A stretch of DNA of 25,910 bases from Apostichopus parvimensis (Eukaryota; Echinodermata; Holothuroidea; Aspidochirotida; Stichopodidae). The stretch covers positions 97,203 through 123,112 of the forward strand of contig KN886170.1 in assembly GCA_000934455.1 (NCBI GenBank), read 5' to 3'. Shown here piece after piece: positions 1 to 11,466 of this stretch (position 1 is the stretch's first letter; every line of letters begins with the position of its first letter). Position numbers and translations under genes: made by a program. The notes beneath the pieces are model-generated. The model was not told the DNA's origin, did no database searches, and saw only the letters and a list, made by a program, of their open reading frames with translations.

Positions 1-1384
1 TCCAAATTTGTATCAGGTGTCAAGGATAAAATCAATAAGAACATTATCATAGCCTAAGTAAAGCTATTGAAGAGCAAATGACATCACAGACCCCTTAGTG
101 TGATCCAACTTGCTGGAGTAATTGAAGGTTTAGCCAATCAAAATAGAATGACCATACCTTCAACTAGTAATGTGGAATATCTTCCTTTCAATATAAGTCC
201 CATATTATTTGTCATCAGAAAATCATTTAATCAATGAAAATTTAAAGTTGTTATCATACACTTTTTATTTATCTTTCTTCAGGAAGATAAAGTGCCTCTT
301 GATATGGAAATAAGTTCTATTCCAACATTAAACTATGTGTTCCAGTTTCTATGATGATTTTGTGATTGGTAGAAATGCTACTGTTTCTAGCTAAAGACAT
401 TTAATAATAGCGCCCTCAATTACAAAGCCCTTTTCAGATATAGAACTATACAATATTGTTATCTATTGAAAGTTCTGATGAACATTTTTTGGAATGGTGC
501 CACCAATTTTGCAACACATTGAGGAGCAATTCTGTTAGTACATATTTATACTGAATGTCATTTTGTTTGCATCATGTTGGCCTTCATCAAATATTTCATG
601 ACTTAACATATCAGTTCATGTTTTTCATGAATAACATGACACCATATGAATAATATATTGCCAAATTTAGGAGAAAAGGTATAATATGCTTGCAATTTTG
701 TAACTTGACCATCCATCATAACATGCCTTAAAGCTGTCAGGGCCTGTATAAATCATCAATTTAAAACTGCTTTTCCATCTAAACATGTCAAATATGAAAT
801 ATGTGTGAAGCTCCCAGATAGATATTAACTAATTATAGGGTTCCAATACAGGTACTTGCCAACATAAAATGTTTGCTAGAGTCATCCCCCTTGTAATGTG
901 TGTATGTTCATAAAATGTAATGTAGGTAAAGAGCTGCACAATTTCTCAATTTTTGAGAAAACTTAGGAAATAAATCTTAGAAAAACCTAAGGAAAAAAGT
1001 CCCTTGAAGATCAGTGGCAAGAAAAGTACAAATAAACAATATAGAACCATGTATTGTAATTTCTTCACATTTATATGATCAAAATTTGTCACATATTTTT
1101 CAAATTTTATATCTATTAGACTACAGACCGCTGTGTTGATACTGTCAATGTTTAAGCATTCTTGGCGTGATTTTGGAAATTGAGTTCTGCTGTAACTACT
1201 TACGGGGGACATTAGATGAATATACTTTTGTTTTGGCCAATGTTATCTATGTCTGTACATATACTGATCCTGCATAATTTTACTGTGGAAACAGAACTTA
1301 GAGTCATACCGTATGTGTCTTTGAATTTGTCATACTGCCACAGAATCTTGAGGGATATTTAAGGTACCCTATGAGGGTATGCAC

Positions 1385-1427
1385 AGCTGTGACACATGTG
1401 GTATACAAATATTGTGAGCTGTGTCAC
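1385..1427. repeat. Short repeated AGCTGTG(A/T)CAC pair
   Basis: AGCTGTGACAC at 1385-1395 recurs as AGCTGTGTCAC at 1417-1427. Because GTGACAC and GTGTCAC are reverse complements, the pair is both a direct repeat (10 of 11) and an inverted repeat around a roughly 21-nt AT-rich centre. Its function is unknown. It could be a chance duplication or a dyad binding site. Confidence 0.45.
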
Positions 1428-1879
1428 TAGTAGGTCTGATAGTGCCATACATGAACGTTTAATTATAGAAATAAAAAAAAAAGATCTTTAAAAGCTTTTG
1501 ACGAAAACGGAAATCTCACGCAGCGTTATCTGTAAATAGATGGAATGATGAAATTAGCCAGATCTATTTTCAGATGAAACTATGTAATATAATAAACTGT
1601 AAATTTAATTTTGGGGACACAAATGTTTCTATATGGATTAAATGGTTGTCTTTAAGTAGGAAACAGCTGAACATTGACGGTAACCACACAGATGTGTTGA
1701 AGTTGGATTGAGGGGGCTATCCAATAATGTTTGCATAAAAAATACGATGGTCAAAGAAACACAAAGCTAGAACCTACCTAAACAAAAGCAGTATTTAAAG
1801 GAAATTTAACTTCTCGGAATCATTCCCATCTATGTAAAAAACCGTACCCATCATGTCATTTTGTATTTTATGATTCATA

Positions 1880-2540
1880 ATCTATTTGGCCGTTCTCATT
1901 CCTCTCCTCATTCCTGTACCTCTTAGCCCCGTGGCATGGATCGCTATTTCATCTGCTTCCCTTCTCCATCTCGAATCGTCACTAATGACGAATTGTCTCT
2001 TCCTGGCTTTGGCAGCGTTTTTACACAAGATTTAAGTCAAAATTTCTGATCCTTAATATAGGTCAGGATCATTATATGTACATAGGTTCTCATTGTTCTC
2101 TATCAGAAGAATGCCATATTGATATAAATGATGCATACATTTATTTCCTTCTTCTTTACCCTATGCGGTGATGTTATTTTCCAAGTTTCGTGATGGATTT
2201 TTGGGGATGAGTCAGGTGTAAAGACATGAATATTTGAGGACGTAGCCTCCCACGTTGCCAGAGGGTATCTAGCAGATCTATCTTAACGCTTAAAAAAGAA
2301 ACGAGCTACATTTCGTGCTGCTTCCTCACGTTAGTGTGAAATGATCGTGCTGACAGTCGATAGAGACAGTTCTCATTTCCAAATCGCTGTCGGCAAAACT
2401 GTTGTGCAGATGAAGTTCTTTTCTGATGAGGCGGAGGATGACGGTGATGATGATTAGGACGAGGAGAGATAATCTGCCCAGATTAATTTCCCAAAAGCAA
2501 TTGCAAAAGTGAAAATGGAAATCGACAAAAATATGAAAAA
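1880..2540. promoter_or_regulatory. Candidate conserved or regulatory block (low confidence)
   Basis: The block stands out from its surroundings by higher complexity, more CpG and few homopolymers. It contains CGTCA-ctaa-TGACG (1977-1990), a CREB/ATF-type half-site dyad, and TAATCT-gccc-AGATTA (2470-2485), a symmetric pair of TAAT-core sites of the kind bound by bicoid-class (Otx/Pitx/Gsc) homeodomains. A GAT/GAC-rich stretch lies at about 2425-2470. The motifs are seen directly; the regulatory role is inference only. Such short sites also occur by chance. Confidence 0.22.
2470..2485. promoter_or_regulatory. TAATCT/AGATTA palindrome (possible paired homeodomain site)
   Basis: Perfect 6-bp arms TAATCT and AGATTA are separated by gccc and preceded by an overlapping GATAAT. 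Bicoid-class homeodomain proteins bind TAATCC/TAATCT cores, and some bind as dimers on inverted sites. No transcript evidence is available, so the assignment rests on the motif alone. Confidence 0.2.
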
Positions 2541-3160
2541 TTTGTTCACAATGGCGTCAAATTTTTGTGTTCATATTTTGCAATCCTTGTGTCAAGGGGC
2601 CTGTATTGTCGAGAGTGTATGGTAGCAATTAGTTGTGCAAAATATGATATCTTGTACAGTATAATATTTGTTTTCATTAAAGGGATGATACTTGCAAGAG
2701 ATGATACATGTGTATAGTACTTAGATATTGTGAACAATCGTTTCTGTAAGTTTGGTTTTGTTGCAAGCTTTTCCTCTCGTTCCTTGTCAAAGGCAAAAGG
2801 AATCTACGTGATGGTGATGGCATGTACCTGTATGATGTCTGGCAGGATCACTCATAATATGAACTCTGCATGAACTGACATGTTTATACTCCTTATTAAG
2901 TACAAGAACCCTATTGTTTTATGTGTAGGTCAAAGGCTATTTGACATCAACAGAGGTCAAAGTCTGAATACCATGTAAGCAAACTCATGTCAATAGTAGT
3001 AACACTTGGATGAACTGTATACTGGTATGTTTATGAACAAATATGAAGTACAAAAGAACCATGTGTATATTATGTAAATAAAATGGCTATATGAATATGT
3101 TCACATTCACAAGGTACCATTAATTGTCTTACTTAAATTCTACTTTTACCTGTCTCCATT

Positions 3161-3190
3161 CTACATATCTACATATCTATAGATACATTA
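3161..3190. repeat. Short CTACATAT tandem repeat
   Basis: Two and a half copies of CTACATAT (ctacatatctacatatctat) run into AGATACATTACACATATATG. This is a minor AT-rich simple repeat with no evident function. Confidence 0.5.
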
Positions 3191-4042
3191 CACATATATG
3201 CACTCTAATCTACACATAGCCCACAATCGTTGGCAAAATTTTAGCACTGCAACCCCCATTAACCTACTTTAAACATTTCATTGAGGGATTTGCTTGCCTT
3301 TTTATATTGAATTACCCCATATTTCAAAAATAAGGATATTAAGCTATTACCTCTTTAACTTGTGAGAATATTGCCAAGTTTCTTTATCAGTTTCACATTT
3401 AATGTTACTTTATTTAGGATATGCAGTTGGAAATCGTGAAATGGCTTTTTTACTTTGCCATTACATTTGAGCTGTTATATCATGCAAATTATGGAGATGG
3501 CCTGGAACAATATACTTTTATTATTTGAGACAAAAACTGCTAATAAAAACAAAATTTGATTGTAGAGCATTATAAGAGATAAAATTTGAGATAAGTTGAA
3601 ACTACAACATGAAAGCGACGTCAAAGCAATGAATTTATTAATGCCATAATGTTGTCAAAGAGAGTAAGTTTTTGATATATATATCTTTTTTATTTTGAGT
3701 CACTGAGTTATGTTTGCATAGCTCCTTTATGTTTATTAATTTATCAAGATTACAAACTTGTGTTTTCGATAACATCAACTTGTTAAATGTGTTCACAAAC
3801 ACATTACATATGTAAAATCCATCTCATGAATGATAACATTTTAAAGGCAATGAAAGTAGGTGAGGTAAAAGCAGAATGATGCTTATAACAGTGGTTGCAA
3901 TCAATAGGTGGTTATAAACTTTGTTAATGCTTTGGCATTTGTGTGTTTGTCATTGTTGCAACTTTAAGACAAAATCATTTGGTAGTCTGCATGTGAAAAA
4001 ATAGAACTTGTTAGTATCAAATTAGCACAAGTTTACTTTCCT

Positions 4043-4425
4043 ACTCACCTACCTGTCCCCACACAACTACTGCACACTTGTACTATAGTCATGAGCAATT
4101 TGGTAACCTATTCAACACTGATTTCTCTGCACTGACCTGTCACTTCCTATCTACTCACCCCTCCCCCCCACTCATCCTACCAAGTAAAGTGTCTATATAT
4201 GAATTTAGTATTCAGTTGTCCTCTGGTCATTGTTGTGAAGAGACAGGTCAGCTGGGTCATTCATAAATAATAAAATTTGGTAAATTTGTGGAATTCTAGT
4301 GACCTAGCAGAGTACTTCTCTTTTAGCCTCCTTTTTTGGTCCTGTGGTTCTTACTTTCTATTCACACCTAGACTCAGGTGTGGCTGCATGTTGTGCAGTA
4401 GTTTTGTACAGACAGGTAAGTAAAT
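4043..4425. mobile_element. Candidate small inverted-repeat element (MITE-like)
   Basis: The ends are inverted copies: ACCTGTC..ACA.AACTACTGCACA at 4051-4076 matches the reverse complement of 4392-4417 at 22 of 26 positions. Similarity continues outward to 4043 and 4425 with only C/T differences (27 of 34 overall). A second inverted pair lies inside: CTGACCTGTCACTTC (4132-4146) against 4237-4251 (14 of 15). The length of about 383 bp and the absence of a coding frame fit a non-autonomous DNA transposon. I see no clear target-site duplication, so the exact ends and superfamily are unknown. It could instead be an old foldback structure. Confidence 0.45.
4132..4251. repeat. Inner inverted repeat of the 4043-4425 element
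   Basis: CTGACCTGTC(A/T)CTTC arms at 4132-4146 and 4237-4251 match 14 of 15 in inverted orientation. They share the ACCTGTC core with the outer arms, so the element carries four such cores, two per orientation. The centre holds a C-rich run (about 4150-4170). Confidence 0.5.
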
Positions 4426-7250
4426 CTCTTGTAAATATCTAAATTTGGATTTGTTAGTGGGTGGAGTCTCTTTTAGTAACTGAGAAAATATTTTTGGCAT
4501 TCTGAATAAAAAAAAGAATAGAAGATTGAAAAATACAAAGAGAGAAAGTAATGAGAGAGAGAAAAAATAAAAACCTGATTAATAATATCAAGGTAGCGTG
4601 TATTAGTGCAATGTTTACATACTTGGTGAAAGTCACTTTTTCGAGTGATGGATTTCACAGTTACCGTTGATACACCCTAAGTTTTTCCAAAGCCTCAGCT
4701 TTTATATCAAGTGGAGTAATTAATTTAATATGAAGGGTCAAATTGTATGTACAGCAGTCTATCAATGGTCAAACTGTACTAATTAATTAAAATGACCACA
4801 TCTTAAATATTTGAACAGGTGATGTCAGAGATGATAATACACCTCTCTCATAAAATGCAGCTTTGTGTTACAGTATTTTCTACAGTAGTAAAATGGATGC
4901 TTTATTTGATTTTCATTATGTCCTTAGAATGGTAAATGAGCTTTTTGTCCCCTGAAAATTGAAAGGAAAGTTAAGAAACCGTGAATTCTTATTTTTAATA
5001 ACTACAACAAAGAAAAGGAATGGTAAGAATAGGTACAAAGGGTACTACTGGACAAAAAGTAGGTTTTGGTCAAGATCTACCAAGCAAGGGAGTGAGTGAT
5101 GTAAAATTATATTTGGTAGGCTATCATATAAGGTTTGGACAAGATGAGAGTGCAAAAGAGCCTTTCTAAACACACAAACTGTCAAATGTTAGCTGTGTCT
5201 TCTTATAAAATATATCTGAATTGAGTTAAAAATAGTGAATATTCATAATTTAGTTTTTGAAATTTGCATATGAAACAATTTGGATATAAACGAAAGCTTT
5301 CTTATCAATATCTGAAAATTACTTACTTATATGTGGGGTGTATTTACAAATTGGTGAATAGTATTAATAGGCTGTTTTGTATAATTTACCATTTTCTGTT
5401 GTGTACAGTCAGATAAACTATCTTCTGATATTTGAAATAGCTCTGTCTTCTGACAAATCTTGTAAAAGCAAACCAGAAAAGAAAAAAAACATTAGTCTTT
5501 AACATAGACAAATAAGTTTTCAGAAACTTTGAAGGCTTTACTTCTTTATGAAATAGTTTTATAATATATATACTTTATGTCAGGATGGGATGGGGCCTAT
5601 TTGGATTCTAAATTTTAGCATAACCAAATATATGTAAGATTTTGTCTACAATTCATTTTGGTTCCAATATTTCAAAATATTACTTAAAAGCTCCCTGTAG
5701 ATTCAGTTACAGTGTGGCAAATAGTCTATATGTAGTTTACTGATACAAATAAAACACAAATGATGCTGGGCAGATATTGTCAAGAGGAGAAATGACATGA
5801 AAATGTTCAAACCAACCATTATGGTTTCATTAGTTAATCTATGTTACCTGTTCACATTCATGAATGAATTTGGTTTTCACATCTGGGTAAATCTATCCTA
5901 TAGCAAACACAATATAACTTACATGCATTTATGCCATTATTCGTTTATTGTAACATGGATCCAAAATTTCCTCTCTCAATTGCTATTTTGCATAATAAGT
6001 AGCAAATTTGAAATTGAAAGTAGCCATGTCAAGTATTTTAAACTAGTTGATGGAATGTAGCAACAATATATATCATATGTCTTTGTGACTCTGTGAGTTA
6101 TTTTTCCTTGGAGTTTGTTAAACCTGATAGTTTGCATTTACCCTGGAGAAATGCTGTAACACTGTGTGCATCAGTGAACACTGGTCACGATGGATTTTGA
6201 ATTGGGGAAGACTATAAGAATCATGCCAGGGAGTTTCTATTACTTCATACGACTTTGAGCTCTGCTAATTCATCGTAAGATTCCTGCAGCCATTTGGATG
6301 ACAATTTTTGTGGGTATTCTTTGGGTAAACATGACACACACCCCTACTGGCTGCAAAAGTCATAACTATATTACAATTATAGGATGATTTGAGCAGGCAA
6401 GACTTTTTGACTACAGTTTTGGCCTTAGAGCGATTTGCCATGTCCACAAATGCATCGTCCCATGTCACATAAATAAACATGAGAACAAATGGAAACTATA
6501 CTTTATTAATGCCTGGATATTTCACATCGTATTTCAATAACCTTGATGATGTTTGCACGTGATCATGTTTCTAACATTTTGATAACTTCTGTCAGGAATG
6601 TCAACAGTGTATATATTAAGCCTAGGCTGACATTATTCTCACAGCAGATCTAACAATACCTAATTTACCCTATCCATAAAGTAGAATTGAAAGAGCATGT
6701 ATTATCTTCATTAAATGGTATGAGAAAGAGATAATTGCACTTTCAGGAGTAAGAGTCGCTTTACTATTGGATACACACTAAATAATTGTTTAGCGATATT
6801 TTTTAGAAACCTAAGGCAAAAATTTGCACAGTTACACAGTAAATGCCTTCTTGACCATTAGACAAGAAGCACACACATTTGTATGTACTATACCAAGCGA
6901 TAGCAGTTACTTTTTGATTGCATAATTTAAATTTCCCTTCAACTTTATAAATGTTCACCCAAGATTGGGTGGATGCATTTTCACAGAACGTTAAGAAAAG
7001 TTGAAAAAAAACATGCTCAATCTTTCTAGCATATTTCAGGGCTGTACTGATGTTGGTTTATCTGTCATCGAACTTGCCACCAAATATATTACAAAGATGA
7101 AACATGTTAGGTAATATTTTTTAAAGTTAATGTTCTCACCCTCAAAGAATTTTTATTGTAAGTGGAACATAGATTTGTCTGTTTCTGTGCTCAGTATATC
7201 TGAATAATATGTACTGTTCTACACAGCTACAGGAGAGACATTGTGGGTAA
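4426..7250. other. AT-rich non-coding DNA, no gene seen
   Basis: No supported gene or mobile element is visible. A purine-rich, low-complexity strip at about 4505-4572 includes A runs and a GA repeat. Open frames at 5797-6060 (plus) and 6265-6480 (minus) are short, start without context, lack recognisable domains and look like chance. Confidence 0.7.
4505..4572. repeat. Purine-rich low-complexity tract
   Basis: The strand is almost entirely A and G with A runs, GAGAGAAAG and GAGAGAGAGA. It is simple sequence; no function can be read from it. Confidence 0.6.
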
Positions 7251-7994
7251 TACAATTGTACTGAAATTAAGGGGTCAATAATAGTGCTGATGACCTTTGA
7301 ACTCACTTCAGGAGTGGCTATTCCTTACAGTGATCTGGCCCAGTTCTTGTTGTGGAGATTCAAAGATTGTAATGACCTATTGGTACTAAAGGCTTTTTCT
7401 GATAATCCTGGGTTCAAAAGGAAGTTGATTTCTTGCTGGTTCTTTGTTTGTACACAGGAAATTGTTCTGTTTACTTGTGTACAGATTTTCTTCTGGTCTT
7501 CAATAGATAATTACAAGCTGGTCTTATTGTTTGACTCAAGTGGTGATCAAAAGCTTAAGGAAGATTTGAGGTTTTGGCCTAGGGTTGGGTTGTTGTGTCT
7601 CTAAATCACTGCTGATAATAAACTTTATAGCAACTTTTAACCAAGGAGCAGTTTGTTGACCCTCACAATGGATGGTAATAGTTTATTGCTTCCCCATGTA
7701 GACACACTGCCTGGATTTATAATGAATTATTTGTTTGTTGCTATTTTAAGCTCTTGCATACAATTAGATATCAAAAGGGCGATATGCTTCTTGGACAATT
7801 TGCACCTTCCTGATCAAAGCATACCTTTCTGTTTGTGTGTACAACCTGCTATTGCTTTACCTGAATGCTGCATTGAAGGCAGGATGTTGGTTCAAATGAA
7901 AGCTTTTTTTTTCAATGGGGCACAGTATAGCCATCTGTGTTTGGTAGGGGCTATTGTACTTGGGCCAGTGACAATTTTACTCCCTGGAGCATAG
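7251..7994 (+). other. Unusually open frame with two internal stops; possible decayed coding remnant
   Basis: One plus-strand frame stays open from 7251 to a TAA at 7602-7604, then after 11 codons meets a TAA at 7638-7640, then runs open to a TAG at 7992-7994. That gives two internal stops in about 247 codons. In DNA this AT-rich, many more stops would be expected by chance. The first half contains FELTSGVAIPYSDLAQFLLW and the second MDGNSLLLPHVDTLPGFIMN; I recognise neither. There is no clear splice context. The local base composition is somewhat less AT-rich, which explains part of the openness. It may be a worn transposon or gene fragment, or chance. Confidence 0.2.
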
Positions 7995-8269
7995 CAGTGC
8001 CCTGAAGAAGTAGAACCATCACCCTGTTCTATGGTAATAGCTAGTTGTGATAGTTGGCTATATGGAATTAACTATTTTTAAATTAACCAGATCTGTACAT
8101 CTATGGCTTAATAATGTGCTGGAAATGCATCAGGACAATTGTTGGTTAATTGCGTTAGTGGCCACAACAGAAATTAAATAACATAAAAATAGTATTTTTA
8201 TAAAACTTTCTTTTCAATTTAAAAATAATAGGACCAATAGCAGAAAGTTACTAGGAAAGATAAAATAAC

Positions 8270-8334
8270 AATAATAATAATTATAATTCTCATATAGCAC
8301 AGAATCCACAAGAAATTGCTCTATGTGCTTTAAA
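8270..8334. repeat. AAT microsatellite joined to a dispersed-repeat-like segment
   Basis: AATAATAATAATTATAATT leads into CTCATATAGCACAGAATCC and ends in CTCTATGTGCTTTA. The inner AGCACA (8296-8301) and TGTGCT (8324-8329) form an inverted pair. An (AAT)n run followed by an ATATAGC.C segment resembles a repeat type common in marine invertebrate genomes; that likeness is from memory and was not searched. No duplication flanks it. Confidence 0.45.
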
Positions 8335-8478
8335 GGTTATGACAAGAAAAAAAAAGGTAAACAAGAAAAGAGTCATTTTATTAAACACTTTTCCAAGCAA
8401 ATTTGAAGATTTAAGGCACTAATCTACCTAAGATAAACTTGAATCGGCACTTTGCTTCACTTTTGAAGAAATGGGGGC

Positions 8479-8540
8479 GGTGGGGAGAATGTGGAGATAT
8501 GTTCATCCATCTTCTTTTCAAAGCCACACCTCCCCCCACC
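8479..8540. repeat. G/C-rich imperfect hairpin
   Basis: GGTGGGGAGAATGTGG (8479-8494) is matched in inverted orientation by CCACACCTCCCCCCACC (8524-8540), with small differences and a 29-nt centre. Such G-rich/C-rich pairs can arise from simple-sequence expansion. It is not linked to any gene here. Confidence 0.45.
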
Positions 8541-8819
8541 CCACCAACCACACAGACATAGTGGTTAAGGTACCCCGGTTTGGTTCACTTAACTCAAAAT
8601 ATTAACTTGAGAGAGGTAAATAAAAAGAGGTTAAAGACTTGGAAACATATTTGATATGTAACTTTTTTTTGGCCATGTTACCAATTGTCCATTTCAATAG
8701 AAGGCTATCTCTGTACGACTCTCAAAACATGTCACTTGTGATGCCCTTCACATAGCCCAGACCACTTACGGACATTACCGAGGAATTAGGAAGCCAAATT
8801 GAATTTCTGGAAGATGCTT

Positions 8820-9125
8820 TCGCCTGCTTTTGATCTGTCAAAATAGAGGTAATTCTCTTCGTCCTCAAATCATATCAAAACCCCACCCATGTTGCCTGTG
8901 CAACTCTATCCGAGCTCTCGGAAACTGGTTCGTCTCCTCACCGACTCCCATCATCCTCTCAACATTCATTTCCAAATTTTCATCTCCGTGGCGGGTAGAT
9001 GTGAAGTGTTACATGCCTACCATCGTCAAGACACGTTGTTTCACCCGAGGGCAAAAATAGCATTATTTCTCCAGAGAGGAGAAAAAACTGCTGTGGCAAC
9101 CTGCTTTCTCCGATAAGACCCTGTC
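8820..9125. promoter_or_regulatory. Candidate conserved non-coding block (low confidence)
   Basis: Complex, CpG-bearing sequence lies between simple AT-rich stretches. It includes CTCCAGAGAGGAG, GTTGCCACAGCAG on the minus strand, and a CCGATAAGA GATA-type site near 9110. These are weak motif observations; conservation has not been tested. Confidence 0.18.
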
Positions 9126-11126
9126 TTTTTTTTGCCAGAGGGTCTTTGCATTTCATTCCATATTGCTATTTATTTCTCAGAGGACATCCCGGCATCAGCC
9201 AAGAGAAAGAAGATAAAAAAAAGGGAAAAAGTGTGGAAAAAATTGGAAAAACAAAATTGTAGAGAGGAATTAGACAGCAGCAAACTGGTGCTACATTTGA
9301 TAATATTTACAGTAGTCTCAGCTCTGACTGTGTTAAACTTTTACATATTCATACGACTGCTTTAAAACTGCTTGTGCGTGTTTAAATTGTTCATAGCAGA
9401 AGGAATATTCTCCCAGTGATGGATCATTTTGTTATACTTATGGATCAGTATTATTAGTGCCAGGATTTTGGGACACAGTTTGTGTACCCTTACTGTACTG
9501 CACATGTGCCTTTTATTGTGGAAAACTTTAAATGTTTGCTTTACTGTTGAGTATAGGTTCAACTCCTCTTACTTAAAGTATGTGTTAGTCTGGTAGAAGA
9601 TTCATGCCTTGCCTGTCAGACCGATTGGAATTTCTCAGGAAAGTTTGGGACGTCAGCAAGTTCTTCTATTTTGTACAGATTGTTATTAAGTAAGAGCTAC
9701 AGTTAGATCAAGTATATACTATTTATGTACCAGCAGTAGTAGTTATTTGCTATGCCCAATTAAAGTGTTCAACCATGATTTCATCAAATAGGTTTGTCCT
9801 GATTTTTCATTCTTAACTATTTAGCCTTCTATGTAGATTGTAACCTTATATTCGTTTGTAGGAGCTAGATAATTCAATGTGATCATTTAAAAACCTGATA
9901 TTGAATGTTATCATTCTGAAATTTAGTAAACTTCAAGCTTGGATGATTTTTTGGAGACCAAATTACTTAAGGATGCCGGCTTTCGGTTCACACCAGGAAA
10001 AATTTTCCCTGTTACTATAATATTCACTGTACACTAAAAGTACTGATCTCAATTTATGATTGCAAATTTGAAAAATTATGTAAATAAATTTCCTATCTTG
10101 ATATACTTTGCCTTCTCTCCTACATGTCTGCTTAAGACCATTTCACTGTTGCTCTAGTAGACTCTTACATGTCTGTAGTGAGCTGGTAAACTTTTTAGCA
10201 CTGTACACCCCCTAGCAAACCGTTCATTTATATACCCTCCTCACTCTTTGAGTGGTAGAATGAGAAGGAAGTTGGTCAGTGACTGGTGGCTAGGGATTCA
10301 TGTCCTTATAGCCAAAGATTATCAAGTCCACAAATTAGTGTGTCATAATATTATTCTTACTTTAATACCTGTCTCCCCATACCATAGCATTATAATACTA
10401 CAGTTTCTAGATTATTTTAATATGTTGCATTGAACATTGTAACATTTTACTTCTTATGTGTCTAATCTAATCGTACTGTCATCAAAGTTCATCTGTGTTA
10501 AGTGGCCCGTGACTGACACTCCAACTTGTGTACCCATGCAATTAGTTGATATTAGAGTAGCAGTAGTACTGGTAAATGTGTATCCCCATTTCTGGGGAGG
10601 GGGAAGGTGGGAAGAGTGGCTACAGTTTGATACAGACTAAAATTTGTGTATTAGAATTTTTCACCACTAGTATCTTAACTTCAGTAAGTAAAAGAATACC
10701 ATTTAAGATCAACATTTTTGCATTTTTATGTAAGTGAAAAGGATTGGAACTAAACTCTTGTTGACCTGTGATTCATTTAAAACAGTTCTATAACATGCAA
10801 CATATATCCGTTGGGAGTTTATATCTAGTAAGAACCTTTCCAAGGCTTCTTGTCTAAACACAGCATAATGAAACAACCCATATTTAGGATTTCTATCCAC
10901 TAGATGTATTCTGAGTGGTTTTGATGCTTTAATCATCTATAGAGCTCTACTGTACATGTCTGTTTAATAATAATAGATCTGTCACTATATGACCACTGCT
11001 TGATAAGATGAATCTCCTGTCTCCAGTAGTACATCATAGTTAGAAGCAATAACACCTGAGGTGATGAAGATGGCAGTCTATATTCCCCTCAGAGATTGGA
11101 GAGCGACTAGATTATATTGACTCAAG

Positions 11127-11142
11127 TGATGATGATGATGAT
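11127..11142 (+). repeat. (TGA)n microsatellite
   Basis: Five TGA units in a row followed by TATG. Simple sequence. Confidence 0.75.
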
Positions 11143-11413
11143 ATGTACTATAAGGTAAATAACTGACATACGTATGTGATCCATCTTAATATAGCTCTCC
11201 CTACCAGAGATGGACTGGATGACGATGGTGTTATTAAAATCGTAGGGGGATGAAGAGGATATTACTTCCATGGTTAAACATGTATCTAAGCACTTTGAAA
11301 GGTTATTAAGGACATACCAGGTTGAAAAAATCTTTAACACTACTGTTTACTTGGGTTGTAACTCTCTGTGACTTTGACCGAGATATGTGATGTTAACTTC
11401 GTTCCTAGCTTAC

Positions 11414-11466
11414 CTGTCTCCTCAATTGGATACCCCTCTTAAAGTAAGAGATCTATTTGGAGACAG
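11414..11466. repeat. Inverted CTGTCTCC / GGAGACAG pair
   Basis: Perfect 8-bp arms are separated by 37 bp. The left arm belongs to an ACCTGTCTCC string that recurs elsewhere in the window (3148, 10367, 12851 and in the 4043-4425 element). Confidence 0.4.

Larger units (their letters stand above)
1..4042. other. AT-rich non-coding DNA, no gene seen
   Basis: All six frames are broken by frequent stops, and the longest open stretch (946-1212, minus strand, under 90 codons) resembles no family I know and is rich in Phe/Leu/Ile as expected from AT-rich sequence. Short A and T runs and TATA-like strings are scattered without arrangement. The only part that differs is about 1880-2540, which carries more CpG and fewer homopolymers and is listed separately. 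I see no tRNA, no open reading frame bounded by convincing splice sites, and no transposon ends. Confidence 0.7.

Noticed and set aside
4411..4422. Consensus-like splice donor (CAGGTAAGT)
   Set aside because: It lies inside the inverted-repeat arm, no open frame leads into it and no acceptor partner is seen.
7449..7483. TGTACACA / TGTGTACA inverted pair
   Set aside because: An 8-bp arm pair within the open-frame region; common enough by chance and not tied to an element.
8830..9116. Two overlapping open frames
   Set aside because: They have different phases and no domain, start or splice context; openness follows the local GC-richer composition.
9132..9365. Lys-rich open frame ending in a hydrophobic stretch
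   Set aside because: The lysines come from an A-rich run, and no homologue or exon boundary is apparent.
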